Shown here piece after piece: positions 11,611 to 24,989 of a stretch of DNA of 64,000 nucleotides. How positions within the stretch are numbered: the first letter of the stretch is position 1; each line of letters opens with the position of its first letter. Below the pieces are notes generated by a model. It had not been told where the DNA came from. It saw only the letters and a program-made list of their open reading frames with translations, and searched no databases. The stretch comes from Ptiloglossa arizonensis (taxonomy: Eukaryota; Arthropoda; Insecta; Hymenoptera; Colletidae): positions 6,238,811 through 6,302,810 of the forward strand of contig NC_135058.1 of assembly GCF_051014685.1 (NCBI RefSeq), in the 5' to 3' direction. The translations under genes were made by a program, and so were the position numbers.

Positions 11611-13089
11611 AAATTGAAAGATTTTTATTTTTAGAAACTCTACATTTGAAAATACGATAACATTGATCTAAAATATTGTTTCAGTGTGAAAGTTAAATAA
11701 CTTGCGGGAAAATATATATATACGTAAAATTTATCATTAAAAGTAGAATAAAATCAAATATAGTAGCTTGATGTACATCGAACATTATAATATAATGAAA
11801 AATTAAGAATCAATGTCGAACAATTACTAATATTATATTACTACCGTGAGTTGAATTGTAAAATTTAATACGAGATGTCGAGTCAGTATAATATAGAGAT
11901 TTCATCAATAAACTGACATTAATCAATTCTATTTACAAGAACCATCTATTAGAACGAAAGAATTATCTATTTAATCGATAATTTATTGTGTAAATTCCAT
12001 CGCACTCGGTCAGTTTGTTTAATATCTTAAAGACTCCCAGACTCTTGACTCTACAAATAGTTCGAACGAAACGTCAGCGAATTTGTGGCAATAACCAACT
12101 CTTCGATCCCATCAACCGTCTACTTCATCAGCAGACCCCATTTATTAAGTTCGAGCTTGTGCAATTGTAAAAGACGGAGTTCTGCAAGTTCACCCAAGTG
12201 GATGCTGAAAGAAACGAGGAATCGTGCCGCGTAATTAGCAATGAATCACACGTCCCGCATCTAAACGATCGTAGGAGCAGTTGCGTCAAAAGAATTCACC
12301 GTGACTCTCTTGTAAATCGAAGAATGGGAGCCTCTGCGTCTTCTTGCTTCACATTTTTTTTTTCAGAATCGGCTCCCACACCTTTAAATTAATCATTGAA
12401 TTTCTAAACCAATTGGCAAATTGCTATTTGCAAATTGCGCGAATCGAAGAAAAGATTTCGCAAAGCTTTCTTCGTACCAGAGGGCAAACAAAAATTTCAA
12501 AAGGGAAGAAAATTACTTTTACAATGGATTTAAACGATAATTTGACTCACTCCTTCGAGTAAAGTTCTTACGAAAAGTCGTTCTCTCTTTTTTAAGAGGT
12601 ATTATTGGTTCAGGGATCGAGCAATAATTAAATTCTTATAAACTCGAATAAATCTTTCGATTATTATTCTAACAAGGTAATCGTTGCACGTTACATTAAT
12701 TTCTCGTACGAATGACCTAAATTACTTAAATGCTAACCAAATATTATCCATTCGACAATTTATACTGCTTAATTAGGCAATTCGAAAAAAAATGTAACCC
12801 AATTAACCTGTTCAAGGATGAATTATAATACTTTGTTTTAAATGGACAAAAATTTGAACCGATGAGATGTACCACTTTTATGACCTTGTCTCGTTGTATC
12901 ATTGGAAAATTAAATTACGAATATTCGTTCTCAATTTCAGTGGTTATATTCGTGTTACAAGTATTTTATTTCAAATATAAAATCACATGATAATTAAATA
13001 CGTGTGTATGTGTCGATATCCCTAAAAAAATTGTATACAACAAGTCGATAACTTTTAAAGTAGTGTATTTTAATTTTACCTTCTTCCAG
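11611..13089. other. AT-rich sequence upstream of the cytochrome b561 coding exon
   Basis: No coding exon is seen. The segment ends with a pyrimidine-containing acceptor, ACCTTCTTCCAG, at 13078-13089, which defines the start of the first coding exon. It is read here as the end of the leader intron. Confidence 0.5.
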
Positions 13090-13114
13090 TTACGAAAGTA
13101 GAATCGAGTTCAAG

Positions 13115-13276
13115 ATGCCTGACCCACCAGCAGGCAAAGGCCCACCCAGCGCCGTAACGATGGTATTTTCAACCCTCACTCATATTCTTCTACTGGCGCC
13201 AGTGATATACATCCTGACTCTAGCATTTGGAAATTACTCATTCTTTGCCTGGCATCCCATCTGCATGAGTCTTGGA
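13115..13276 (+). CDS. Cytochrome b561-type gene, coding exon 1
   Basis: 54 codons starting MPDPPAGKGPPSAVTMVF and ending in FAWHPICMSLG. It is preceded by 25 bases of 5'UTR after the acceptor at 13089 and followed by the donor GTAAGT at 13277. It covers the first helix and the start of the second, including ligand H47. Confidence 0.9.
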
Positions 13277-15348
13277 GTAAGTAGTTAACTAGATAACACC
13301 AATTTACTGAATGACACACGTAATGAAAGTACAGGGACCAGGAATCTAGGTCTCTGTCTTTCATAACGTACGAGAGTGGTGCTCTTGATACATAGAAAAT
13401 TTCATAACGCTAATTGAAGCTAACCTTGAAGGAAAATTTCAATTCTCGTAGTCGGAAAATTGACGAAACAGTATCGTTATACGAAAATAGTATTTCAATC
13501 GCGTTTCATCCCGCCGCCTGAAGTATTCAACCATCGTCGTTAATTATCACCTAGGTGCAATCGATGCTTAACGTATACATAAAAAAGAGAAATTTAAGTG
13601 TCTAATAATACATCAAGAGGCGAAGTTTTCTCGTTTGAAGTGGACGAATATTTGCTAGTACAAACACGTTTCGTAACGCGTGGATGCAATAAATTCTTGC
13701 CTTGTGCGTTGAACGTTGTAAAGTTACGTAAATTCGCGTTTTCCAATTCGAAACACAGCGTAATACAATTTCGAGAAAAGAATTATTGCGGAAAGTGGTT
13801 CACGAATAGAATGTGTAAGATTGAGATTGAATTTACACCGATAAGGGGAGTTATTTTCTTATAACGTTCAAAGCTGAATAATTTTGATGGTATCTGAATA
13901 GTAACAGTAAAAGCTAAATATACATGGATACAGTTTCGTGGAGTATTTAAAATATTTCAATGATTGGGTGCGAGTTTGAGGAACGTTGAAGTCACGCTCC
14001 GTATATTCTTCATTATCTGCATGTAATTATCGTTAGACATACTTCCACGAATTGAGACATAATATACGTATGTAAGACGTGATTCACGAGGTTCCATTCA
14101 AGTATTCCGTGTACGAGGGCAATTTTCTCACAGTAATCATCGTTAAGTTAAAAGTATCCCAACCTTGAAATATAACACTGAATAATTTATCATAAGACCC
14201 GCGCCCCTTCACTGATTATAAAGGATAAAGCGCGAGTATATTTTCTAAATTCTTTACAGAATTCCTACTGACTGATTCCTGTGCAAAGATGCACTTGCAA
14301 CGAACAGTTGGACTTTTAAAGGCAGTATCATACGTCTAAATTGATTCTTATCGTAATTCTATACACAAACACTATCGTCGACGAATGGATGCTTCACGAA
14401 GTATTCAGCAATAAAAGTATATTTAATATTGGGCAGTTTGTCCGTGTTGTAACTTGCATTGCTCTCAAATGGAAATTTAAATGCAGTACATTTTACGATC
14501 ACTTCCTTCCTCCACAAATACCTCTTCTCCTCAAACCATCTACACTCCACTGTTACGTTAACATTCTTTGGCTCACACGTGTGTTTTCTAATAACTAATA
14601 ATTTTAGAAAACACCATACCCTTTGAACTACATTCGTTTCTAGACTACACCTCCCAATGAATCTCTTACTTCTCTTCTACGCTAAACCTCCTGAAGAATC
14701 TCTTACCCCGATCGGCATTCATAAAACAATCAAAAGATCGGCAAATTTCAATCTCCTTGCAACCACATCATCCCTCTCCAAACCGAGCCAATCCACTCAC
14801 CAAAACATTAATATTCTCTGCCCCAGGTTGGTCTTCTCATAGCAGAGGCGGTGTACAGCGTCTCCGGGGAGGCTTATCTCGGTCACAAGATCTCGAGAGT
14901 GAACAGGGTGACGATGCACTGGATCCTGCACACGACAGGTCTGACCCTCGTGTTGATCGGTTTGATCATCATCGTGACGAACAAGATCAACGGCAACAGA
15001 CATCATTTCGCATCGCCCCACTCGATACTCGGCTTGGTCAGCATCATCCTGGTGTGCTTGATCGCTACTTTTGGAATTGTCACCAACAATCCCAAGTGGG
15101 TTTACCCAAGGTTCAGGCCAGTCCTCCTGAAGATCATGCACGCGTTCGGTGGCATCGCTTGCACGATACTCCTGCTGGCCTCTTTGATCACTGGAACCTA
15201 CACAAGATGGTGGCCAGGTACCGACACTGGCAGAAGCCTGGTCTTCGCGTCGTTCTTCATAGCTGGTTTCTTTATCCTGTTGAAACCAATCTTGGGGGCA
15301 GTCTCCAGGAGCAAAGTCGTTTTCGGTCCCCCACCAACCACCGCGTAA
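13115..15348 (+). CDS. Cytochrome b561 domain-containing protein (CYB561D1/D2-like), two coding exons
   Basis: Joined coding sequence 13115-13276 and 14827-15348 gives 227 residues including six likely membrane helices, the usual size for this family. Known role of the family: a di-heme transmembrane reductase that passes electrons from cytoplasmic ascorbate across a membrane, reducing ferric iron or monodehydroascorbate. The four histidines expected as heme ligands are H47 (in FAWHPICMSL), H85 (in MHWILH), H119 (in SPHS) and H159 (in MHAFGG). Their spacing of 38, 34 and 40 residues is typical of the D2-type proteins. The N-terminus is short and there is no added DOMON domain. The start ATG has A at -3 (TCAAGATGC). 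The intron is GT-AG and lies in phase 0, just after the first heme histidine helix. A paralogue such as D1 cannot be told from D2 by eye. Confidence 0.92.
13277..14826 (+). other. Intron of the cytochrome b561-type gene
   Basis: Begins GTAAGTAG and ends in a pyrimidine-rich ATTCTCTGCCCCAG. Phase 0. The open frames inside it (for example 13598-13864 and 14341-14598) show no homology that I recognise. Confidence 0.85.
14827..15348 (+). CDS. Cytochrome b561-type gene, coding exon 2
   Basis: 173 codons plus TAA, starting VGLLIAEAVYSVSGEAYLGH. It carries heme ligands H85, H119 and H159 and the last four to five membrane helices, and ends GPPPTTA. The exon is notably GC-rich compared with its flanks, as expected for a coding exon in this genome. 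Confidence 0.93.
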   Translation, partial: VGLLIAEAVYSVSGEAYLGHKISRVNRVTMHWILHTTGLTLVLIGLIIIVTNKINGNRHHFASPHSILGLVSIILVCLIATFGIVTNNPKWVYPRFRPVLLKIMHAFGGIACTILLLASLITGTYTRWWPGTDTGRSLVFASFFIAGFFILLKPILGAVSRSKVVFGPPPTTA

Positions 15349-15907
15349 TCATTTACCACGTGTACGCGCCTTGACCGCGATGCTAATGAACTTTGACAGC
15401 TGACACGAATCGCTACGGATGAACTTCGTTCGCATCGCGACGAGATGCATCGGTTTCGAAGAAACTCGTTAGTCTTGGAATGAAAAAAGAGAACAGGAAA
15501 CGTTTGAATTTTTCGAACAATTACACGTTTGTAACTGTTCCGATTGTTCTAGCATGTAGTTACAATGCTCAAAATTAGGCCACGTTGCCGAAGGATTCAG
15601 AGAAATTTAATTATCCGGATAAGTGATCGTATTTTACCCCCGATAACTGAACAGTTCTTCATTTTCATGACAATATCACGATATTACCAATGGCTCGTCG
15701 AGATTTCGATAAAAATTAATGGATATACTTCGTTTGCATTGGATTTACTGCTGAAGGCGTCCAATTAGGTTTCCTTTTTTATTAAAGTATACGGGAAAAT
15801 AAAAATATTTCGAACAAGGTCCCGTTTAGACTCGTTTTCATCTGGTAAATGTATTCTACCCGTTGGTAATACCTTCATGAATATATAATGGACATTACAT
15901 AAATTTA

Positions 15908-15913
15908 AATAAA
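15908..15913 (+). terminator. Candidate polyadenylation signal for the cytochrome b561-type gene
   Basis: AATAAA about 560 bp after the stop codon at 15348. An ATTAAA variant lies at about 15782. Which one is used, if either, cannot be told from sequence alone. Confidence 0.4.
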
Positions 15914-17489
15914 GCTTAGGACGCGGGTAATTCGAGACTCACTCGCTGTTGCTCTGTCTCGCTCACTCGTGGTTACAAGAACGAAAACTCGAGCTTCTTG
16001 GGATTACTGTAATATCGAGGATACGATTTCGTTTTAATTATCCGTTGGACGATGTATTCAGGTCGAAACAAATGTTATTCGCTGAACGAATTAAAAGTTT
16101 TATCGTATCTTTAATCTATAAAACATGTGAATTTTTTTTTTTTTGATAAATTAGACGTCACATAAAATTACTCGAATAGATGATTTGATAATTGTTTTGA
16201 GCAGCGTGTTTTTAATTCTGTTCGAATATAAATTGAAACGAAATGTCTTGGACAAGATTCTTAGGAACCTCGACGCTTTCAATAAACAATTGGAGCACGT
16301 AGAATTCTGATTTTGAAAATGGAAATGAAGCAAACTAGCACGTGAACGAAAAAGAAATATTCCCGGTACAAGAAACACGTAGAATAATTAAACTGTTGAA
16401 ATCGTTGATGGATTATCGAATTGCGTGATGTACAAAATATATACATCGAGCGCAGTGTTCGAGGTCTCTGATTTGCAAATATTTTTTTTATACACGGTAA
16501 GCATTGAATTACCAATTAAATCTGATCCGAATATTTTATCCGAAAGCAAATCATTGTGTTCAGAATTGATTCACAACTTTGTCTGTAAACACGAAGTTTA
16601 TTCTAAGTCTTTAGATTTTAGATAATACGCACTTCCGTAAATAATTCATACTTATCGAGTCACGTACGATCAGATAAACACTTATCGAAAATACGTGACA
16701 ATATTTTTATCTGCCAAATACGCACACATTATCTTTAATTGAACGATAGCTTTTTTACCCTTTCTGGAAGCTTGAAAGACTCAAAGGGTATAAATATAAT
16801 CGCTATCGAATTAACATCTTTATGCGAGTAAAACACGATTCATTAATTTAATTCAAAGTTAAACATTCCGTCCTCCAATACTTACACGTGTGACAATTTT
16901 GGATAATTATTTATGAACATTTTTAAAGAACACGAAAGACTTTGTCCTGTTCTAACAGTTGTGAAAAATATGTTCACCAAAGTTGGTTAATTTAAATAAA
17001 TTTTCAATACGTATTTAAAATTTGAGGCAACTTAAAGAAACATCGACTAACACGAAACTCGATCGTACTCGCAACTGTGCCTTTTTATCTCACCTACATT
17101 GTGTTCATTGAACTATTAAATAACATAAACGAGAAACCCCGATCCAAATATTGCAACGAAACGCACCAAAAACGCTTCTGAAGTCACCAATGAGAGAGAA
17201 CCGTTTGTAGATGTAATCGATTACTATTTATAAGAAGTATTTACCAAAAAAAAAAAAGAAAATAATAAACTAGACTTTAATATTAATTTAATTGTATCTA
17301 ACGTTAACGTTAAGGCCAACAACCGAAGAAACGAGAAGGATTGAAACAGCCGGAGACGTATCATCAACCATATATATCAACACTTTATTAATTACACACG
17401 CATCATATACATATACATAGAATTTACATAATGTATATATCTTTCGCAATGCAATGTACATGTATATTAATACAATTTCTTATTTTTCG
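15914..17489. other. Intergenic AT-rich sequence
   Basis: No exon, RNA gene or long repeat was seen. Homopolymer runs occur at 16133-16144 (T) and 17249-17261 (A). Confidence 0.5.
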
Positions 17490-17650
17490 TAGATGTATAT
17501 ATATATATGTATATATGTATACATATACATATCGAATATATATACACATACGTATATATGACATACATACATATATATGTATACATATACATATCGAATA
17601 TATATGCACATACGTATATATGACATATATATACATATATATATACGACG
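17490..17650. repeat. (TATA/CATA)n low-complexity tract with 62-bp tandem duplication
   Basis: Alternating TA/CA-rich sequence. Inside it, a unit containing ACATATACATATCGAATATA recurs 62 bp apart (ATCGAA at 17531 and 17593). The long open frames rich in Y and I on both strands come from this tract. A weaker continuation lies at about 17815-17880. Confidence 0.85.
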
Positions 17651-20600
17651 TCTCTTGAATATCGTCTTATTTGTTTTGTTAATCCTCGTTTTCTTACTTG
17701 TTCGCAAATTGTCAACGCACGATAAACATCTCGAATTGAACTCGTCACGCGTAAAACTTTCCCGCTGTGTCTATGCGTGGGAGTGTCAGCTAACATTATG
17801 CAACAACGTGTATGCATATGTATATACTTGTTCGAATTATATACATATATATACATATCTATGCCTGCATATATATATACGTGTTTGATCAATATAGATA
17901 CAACATATAGCTTCAGTTTTTCGTCCACCTTTTTTTTACTTTCTGTCTGACTACCTTGTCCTTACTCATGAGGGTGAATCAAACGGTAAAGTTAACTTGT
18001 TTACAATAATACTGATCGGTGAGTTGAGTATCGGGAAGTTCCCAGGCGTTGCTTGATTCTCGATTCTGAAAGAAATTCGGTTTTCGACGGAATTCATTTT
18101 CAATATCAAATGCTTCCACTTGAGTTTAACTTAGCTTGTCGCGTACAAATTAATTCGTTTAGAATAATAACAATCGGTGGATTCGGTATTGGCATGATTT
18201 CAAACACCACCTGATTCTCAATTCGAAACATTTTTCAGAGAAGTTTCCTGTTCGATTTTCCTGTTGAAATTGATTTATACCATAAATCGAAAGTTAGCCC
18301 GATTTAAAGTCGATTGAAACTCGATTGACTGCTCAAGGTCATTCCCCCACTACGAATCATACTTGACGCCACTTTTACATACTTTCACATCGAAACCATA
18401 GCCTAATCGGACGGCGTGCAGTTTACCAGAGGTAAAACATTTACAAACACTTTGAATCCAGCGATACTGATACCGTATCGTTGAAATCTCCCGAATACCG
18501 ATACCGATAGCACTACCGACGCGGCGTTATGTTCACGATTTAATTACACAAATCCGACTCTAGTGCAGATCTAAATCTTTCTCTGATTTCACGTTAATTA
18601 TATTTTAATTCTTACAAATATTATACATACATCGATAGACGTAACTTTTAATTTTCGAACATTTAGATATTCGACTGTACAGGGCTAGCGAAATGTTCCC
18701 AATGGCGTCGAATTCGAGGTATCGAGAGTGTAAGCACGACGTTTCACGAATACTGCAACGTTGCATTATTAATCTATCTTTTATAGTTCTATCCGAAACA
18801 TGAAATTTTGCTTGATTTTAAACTCGAGAAACTCTACGCGCGTTTCGTTTCTAACCTGTACTCACGAGGAACATCCACGGTGCTCTGTACGTCAAATTAA
18901 CAAGTATTTTATACTACTATTAATCTCATGTAAATTAATGCCGAATAAATGTAATTTTTCACAAAAGTTTCTTCTCTTCCCTTGATTCGTCTGGGAATTG
19001 ATTGCCTTTACTCTCTGATTTACCCTCATGCATTGTTACCTATCTTTCTTGCATTTTGATTGCACATCGTTCACCACGTTCTGAAAGTGTCTCTCGTTTT
19101 AATCGAAAACAGAGTATCGTGAATTATAATTAGGACACATTGAGAATCTGATATGAGTCAACCATTGCTCGCCACTTGTACACTTCATACGTTTCGTACC
19201 AAGAATGTAATGATGCTAAGTTCGTTTCTAATGTTCGATCTGACGTCTTTGCACGTGTACTGTTGAATTGGAAGAAGAAAAGAAAAAATAAACAAAGTGC
19301 TTAACATCTCCGAAAAGAAAAAACAATATTTAAATTACTTCGAAACGTTCGTCGACAGCGTGACGACGTGTTTCCACTCCGTAACCCTGAATAATTTACA
19401 ATGAGACCGTTATTTCCCTGCTTTGTGTAACGCGCGTCGGCCAACGCAATAAAAATGACCCGCGCTCTCTAACAATTATATCCTCCGTTCTCACGTAGGG
19501 ATCTGATAAATTTTTTATCTACGCTAAATCTTTTCGCGCCTGAAAACAACGTATCGCGTCCAACGAGAGTAACTCCCGTGCGTCATAAATCGTATAACAA
19601 TAATTCGTGTTTTGTACGCAGACGGATTATAAAATTTCTCTCATTTTTTTTTTCTTTTTTTCTTTTTCTTCGTTACATCGGGTCAAGTTCTCCCGACCAA
19701 AGTCACGACGCGGGGACCAATTCTCCGGGAATCGAATTTTAAAAATACAAGAAACCGCAAATGAGACCCGTGACTCGCGAAAACGACGAAGAAACATTTT
19801 CACGTAAACCGATAGAGGGAAAATCGAGAGACACGATAGCGCGCGCGTGAAAGTTCATTCGCGACAGAAACGTAACGTTCCACGTTCGTGTTACGTTGGA
19901 ACGTATCATCGGTAGTTTCACTTCGCGGTTTTCGTTTCGTTCCTCCGTTCGTCCGACGATTTTCTACGGAATCGTGCTCGTCGACGTACAAAAATCTGCC
20001 TTAACGAGAAGAAGTAACTAATTTAATCGCTTTCACGAAACTTAAACGCATCTCCTGTCGCCTACGCCTATCTTCGCTCTTGAACGCTTTCCGCTTCCCT
20101 CAATTGGCTCTAGGACACGTTACTTTGTACTGTTCGCTCTACTGGTTGCTCTTAGTGACGTAAAGTCCGTAACATAACCCGGTAACCGTGGATCCGTTCG
20201 GTAAATCGAGCGATTCGCGGTGAACGCCTATGTGCCTCTTTAGCGGTAACACGAGACAACCTAAGTAATGTTTTGGTTCAACTATAACGGTTCGAAGAAC
20301 AGCTTCTCGGTGGAAAACAATTTGTCCAAGGTCTAACCAATGCGAGAACATTTACAAAGACGTTTTCGAACGTTGGATTATTTTATGAACGACCTCGAGT
20401 TTTCCAACTTCATTTCTTTACGTAACGTTTTCATTTCACCGTAAAAATATACAAGACTGCGGTTATGCCACGAGCGAACAGACGAGGTTATCGGTGAACG
20501 ATATAAAAAAGGAATTAAAATATTTTCACTCCGGTGATCCGATACGCGCGAACGAAATTGATATTTTATCAATACTATTTTGAAATTTATTACCGTAAGT

Positions 20601-21307
20601 CCTCTACTTTCAGTGTGTACTACAGTACACGACTGGTAACGTTTCATATTTAACGTTATAATTATATTCTTACTATTCGTTGACTAATTTTTCAAAGAAT
20701 CGAAAACGATTTGATAAAAATACTCTTACCGATTAGATCCTCGACGAATTGTTTCAACTTTGGACAAATTAAAACGCGTTACCTGTCAAAGCGAAACCAT
20801 TGGAACCCCTACGATCCGATGTTAGGTAATTGGTACCGACATAGCTTTCTATTGTATTCTCTTTGCTAAAATATTAAAATAGCTTTACGGTGAATTGGGT
20901 GATAATTTCGACAATTCGATTCGTGCTACGATATTCGAGTTGAAACGCGACGTTTGTAGGGCCGCAAGAATTTGACTGTTCAAGGTCACAGGCACAATCC
21001 CCACCCTGGTACGGATGAGCAGACTAGGGTCACCAGACGTAAAAACCTAACGAGAAAGAGACACTCGAACCGTCAAGGGTTTGTAAATCACATCGGCACT
21101 GTTACTTAAAATCGTTGTACAGCTAAACTGCTCGAACAAAATTACATTAAAATAGTGATCAATATCGGTAATACTTGTTTCACATTTTCGTATCGTTACT
21201 GGCAATGTTACCGTGTTGTTACTGATAATTCTACGTCACTGAATCTTAACTCTACCTAGGACAGTCGACCACGTGGCCTGGCCGGCTTAACCCGGCTGCT
21301 AACGCTA

Positions 21308-21308
<1 letters not shown>
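17651..21308. other. Intergenic sequence, no gene supported
   Basis: Between 19490 and 20350 the CpG content is higher and open frames occur on both strands, but none has splice-flanked, domain-bearing structure. Poly-T/TTC tract at 19641-19672. The rest is AT-rich and featureless. Confidence 0.45.
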
Positions 21309-21345
<37 letters not shown>

Positions 21346-21452
21346 AATATTAATATTATTATTATTATTATTCTTTACTTGTAACATAACGTTTTATCAT
21401 TAATATGTATTATTATTATTGTTGTTGTTGTTGTTGTTGTTGCTGTTGTTGT
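21309..21452. repeat. Compound microsatellite (ATT)n and (TTG)n
   Basis: An (ATT)n run from about 21309 to 21373, interrupted by TTAATAATATTAATA, then after 40 bases a (TTG)n run at about 21415-21452. Confidence 0.95.
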
Positions 21453-23332
21453 CAATGACGCGCTAATTTCATTTTGTTTAAATTCCGTTTGAACCCGCAT
21501 TAGATTCGCCTACCTAGCCTAAGGACATTAAAGTTCGTGGAATGCTTATCTATCAGTCACCCTTCCATCGCGAATCCCAAGTTTGTTCAATCAGTGATCA
21601 CCATATCTCGTGATCAACGGTCGTTTTATCTCGTGGTGGGACTGGGAGGTGGTGTGGGACAGGGAGGGATCACCTTAACGAAGGAGATTTTGTTCCTGAT
21701 TATGTCTCGGATATGGCTAGTTAAAAATGTGTCGCGCATTTCTTATGTACCTTTGTTTCTCCCTGTAATTTCAACACGGTTTACTTGGCGATTAGTCTAT
21801 ACCTCTTTCTCTTTAAAAAATTGAATACGAGATCATTGTCCGTAAACGAGAAGTAAAATTTAATCGGTAGTTTTAGACTCGTCTAGCGATCCAGCCAAAA
21901 TGTCGTTCACTATTTTAATTTATGTATACGTTAACGGTGGACGTGAAATTAATTGGAAAATGTTTTCTCGAGGGCGATGGTTCGAAGCGAATCGACTCGG
22001 TAAACTTTCATTGTCTTCGACGCGAGATGTGGCTCGATTGGAAACGAATTCCGATCTTGGGATTCGAATACAGTTCTGTCGAATGTTTATTTTCATTTTC
22101 TCGGTTTTCTTTTTCATTTGCCTATTTTCTTGAAGCTCTGAGTATTAACAACGACTAGATACTAAGACGTTAATTAGGTCACCGAGGATCCATCTTGCAC
22201 ACGGATGGCGAGGATCCTTCTCCACTAGTTCGTCCTTTTGAGCAAAGGATCGATGGCAAAGGGCGTTTACTTACTCTTAACATCCGTTTCGATAATTTAC
22301 AAATTAAGTCGCAACGAAATACTACCGGCATACAACTTACCAAACTCGAGACAACGTGCATGTTCACGTGTATAGAGTGTCTTGAAACGTGTACTACAAT
22401 TTATAAACAGATCATTTCTCTGATAAGTGCGCGAAATAAAATTGTTCGCACGAGTCACTATTTTTGCGAAAATAAATTTGGAAAATTTGTGGTTCGCGCG
22501 CATACTCGATAACCGTGTTTCTAATAATAATCTAACACGAAAAAGTATTTTCCAAACGAAGACACGATTCGAGATCGATTGTTTTGCAAAATCTCGTAGA
22601 AAAGAAAATTTCATTTTACACCTATTATACTTTACCCTCTATTTCCAAACATCCTGTACAATGCATGGTGTTTAGAAGGAACCTTCGAAGAACAAAATTT
22701 AAAAAATTGTACGAACAATTGCGAAAACAATCGTCTCAATGTTCTCGGTAAACGAAATCTTTCCTCTTCGTCTTGCATCAATCTTAATTGAATAGAAACG
22801 CGTGAAATGTTCACATCGAGAACGCACGCGAGTTAAAAACAATTATAAAAAGAATCGAGGAGAGTTGGAGGGGTGGTGGGGGGATGCGTGGAGGAACAAG
22901 AATTTCGTAAATGTCTACGCAACCATCCAAAACGGGCGCGTGGATCGTTGAGAGGACGAATAGTGGAGTTAGGCCCATTTTATACTAGAAAATACACATA
23001 TACGCTCTCATCGGGCACACATTCGTCATTTGTTCACGCAAACGGAAACGCAACCACATTGCACGCAACATCGCTCATTCGCACGCTCACGGATATGAGT
23101 TAACATAATTAGTACTCTGTGTTTTACTCTTTGAACGCAGCGGGTTTTCGGTAATGTTAATTGTTTTTTCATTTTTGTCTTCTTTTTTTTTTTACTTTTT
23201 TATTCCCTTTTCGATTTGTTCTTTCTCCTCTTAACCACTTATATCAAACGATGAATCGTGTTGTTTTCTTTTATGCTCTTTTGTACACGTAATAAACTAT
23301 GCGACGCGTACACCAGTGTACAAGCGTCTATA
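21453..23332. other. Intergenic sequence
   Basis: No exon is recognised. Poly-T-rich tract at 23170-23210. Several open frames of 60-105 codons lack any recognisable domain. Confidence 0.45.
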
Positions 23333-23456
23333 AATATATTTATATATTATATATATTTTATATATATATATATATACATATATATGTATATCTATATACG
23401 TCATATGTATATATACTATATGTATATCTGTAACGTGTGTATATGTATATATATAC

Positions 23457-23512
<56 letters not shown>
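23333..23512. repeat. (TA)n microsatellite, long
   Basis: TA-dinucleotide tract with interspersed ATATGTATAT. The purest part is at 23461-23511, about 25 uninterrupted repeats, which makes it prone to length change. Confidence 0.95.
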
Positions 23513-24989
23513 GTAGTACGATAAATGTTATATATACGATACAGCTAGCAACACTTTACAAATGGAGTCACATAAAAAATAAAGAATCACGATCTCTCAC
23601 GTTATTGACTGTACGTACGCGTAATTGTCTGGCATCACGACTTCGGCCGACATTAATGTTTACTTATTATTTCCTACGTTGGGTCGGTAAACGATCCGAA
23701 ACACGTTTCCCCGCTGACCCGTGAAACGACACCCTCCTCCGTCCGCCATCTTGTTCCATCGTCCCCTTGACGTCGCATGCAGTAATCGTGCGTCAACGTT
23801 CGTTTCGCTCGCGCGCGGAACAGCTATTTTAGTCTATTTCCCTGAAAGTCTTCGACAGCCCGGAAATAATAGGAATCGGAGGCGCGCGTATACGGAAAAG
23901 CTCGACAGTCACCCTAATTCGCGCGAAACTATCGTACACTTGGAACCAATTACGAACAAATCAAGCGGTTCCCTTCGTTTCTCTCCGATCGCGGTTCTCA
24001 CCGACGTCTGTGAACGACATTCGTTTAACGCACGGCAATTTAACCCTTTAAGCGCTTAATAACGCTGCGATTGATAATAATAATTGTTGTTCCAAGAGCT
24101 TAGAAATCGATCAGAATAAGCTGTCGCGGTTTGCGTTGGCTCGCTCGTCTCGCGGTACGCAATCGCGTACGATTGAAATGAACGTCGCGCGGGCTTTTCG
24201 AGTAACATATTGCGCGAAGTATTGAAATTTATAGTTTTCAGAGTAGCCACGTGAACGTTCCCAACCGTTGCTACACGTACTTTTCCATTATGTTGAACGT
24301 CGACTCACCGTTAAATAGTTTAAATACCGTTTCTCGTTCGAATACCGTTGCTTAAAGGGTTAAAAAGTTTTTAGCTAAAAATAAAGCAACAATCGCGACG
24401 ACCGAGTTAAAAAAAATACTCTATTCACGTTGTACGACGATTGTTGCGATTTCTCTGTTGGAGGACATCGTGAGTCAACGTAGGAAGGATAGCACCAATT
24501 GCACCCTTTTAGGAAGATTCTGTCTACACCTGCGTCTTCTCGTTCCTCGTTTGTCGATACTTTTGTCCGATTGCTCCACACTCGTGTAAATTCTGAAACT
24601 AGTGGTGGAACTGTGGCGTGAGAAAAAAGATGAACGATATCGTGTAGCGATAAACAAACACGTACGTCGAGAATGAGCGACAAGTGTTCGGGACAGTGTA
24701 GAAGTGTCGGTCTAGACGTGAATCGAGCTCGTTACGAGCCACCTTAAGCCGCGTTTCCACTCGAGCGTCCACACCTGTCGTCTGAACGCAACGTTTTCAC
24801 GAAATTCAACCTGAAACGCATTAACGTATTATTCTCTTCGGTCCTTAATTCTTCGCAGATGTGGTCGCAATTCATACGTGTTTCATTATAGGGTCTTAAC
24901 AATTGTTTTTGTAATAAAATTTTATGCAATGGAAAGAGAAACATAAAGAGAAGCCTTTCTCGATACAAACGGTGCTATTACAAACTGAA
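23513..24989. other. Intergenic, locally CpG-rich sequence
   Basis: CpG-rich segments at about 23690-24060 and 24380-24730 with open frames on both strands. A CCGCCATCTTG word at about 23748 resembles the YY1/Pho-type activator motif. No coding exon is recognised. It could be an undetected promoter or exon of a non-coding transcript. Confidence 0.35.

Noticed and set aside
17424..17928. Long Tyr/Ile-rich open frames on both strands.
   Set aside because: Produced by a TA/CA microsatellite with a 62-bp duplication.
20139..20351. A - strand open frame of 70 codons with a faint resemblance to the start of FHIT-type HIT-domain proteins (IVFHREAVLRTV, then LGCLVLPLKR).
   Set aside because: Only about six identities in 38 positions by eye, no HxHxH active-site motif downstream, and no splice context. 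Within chance.
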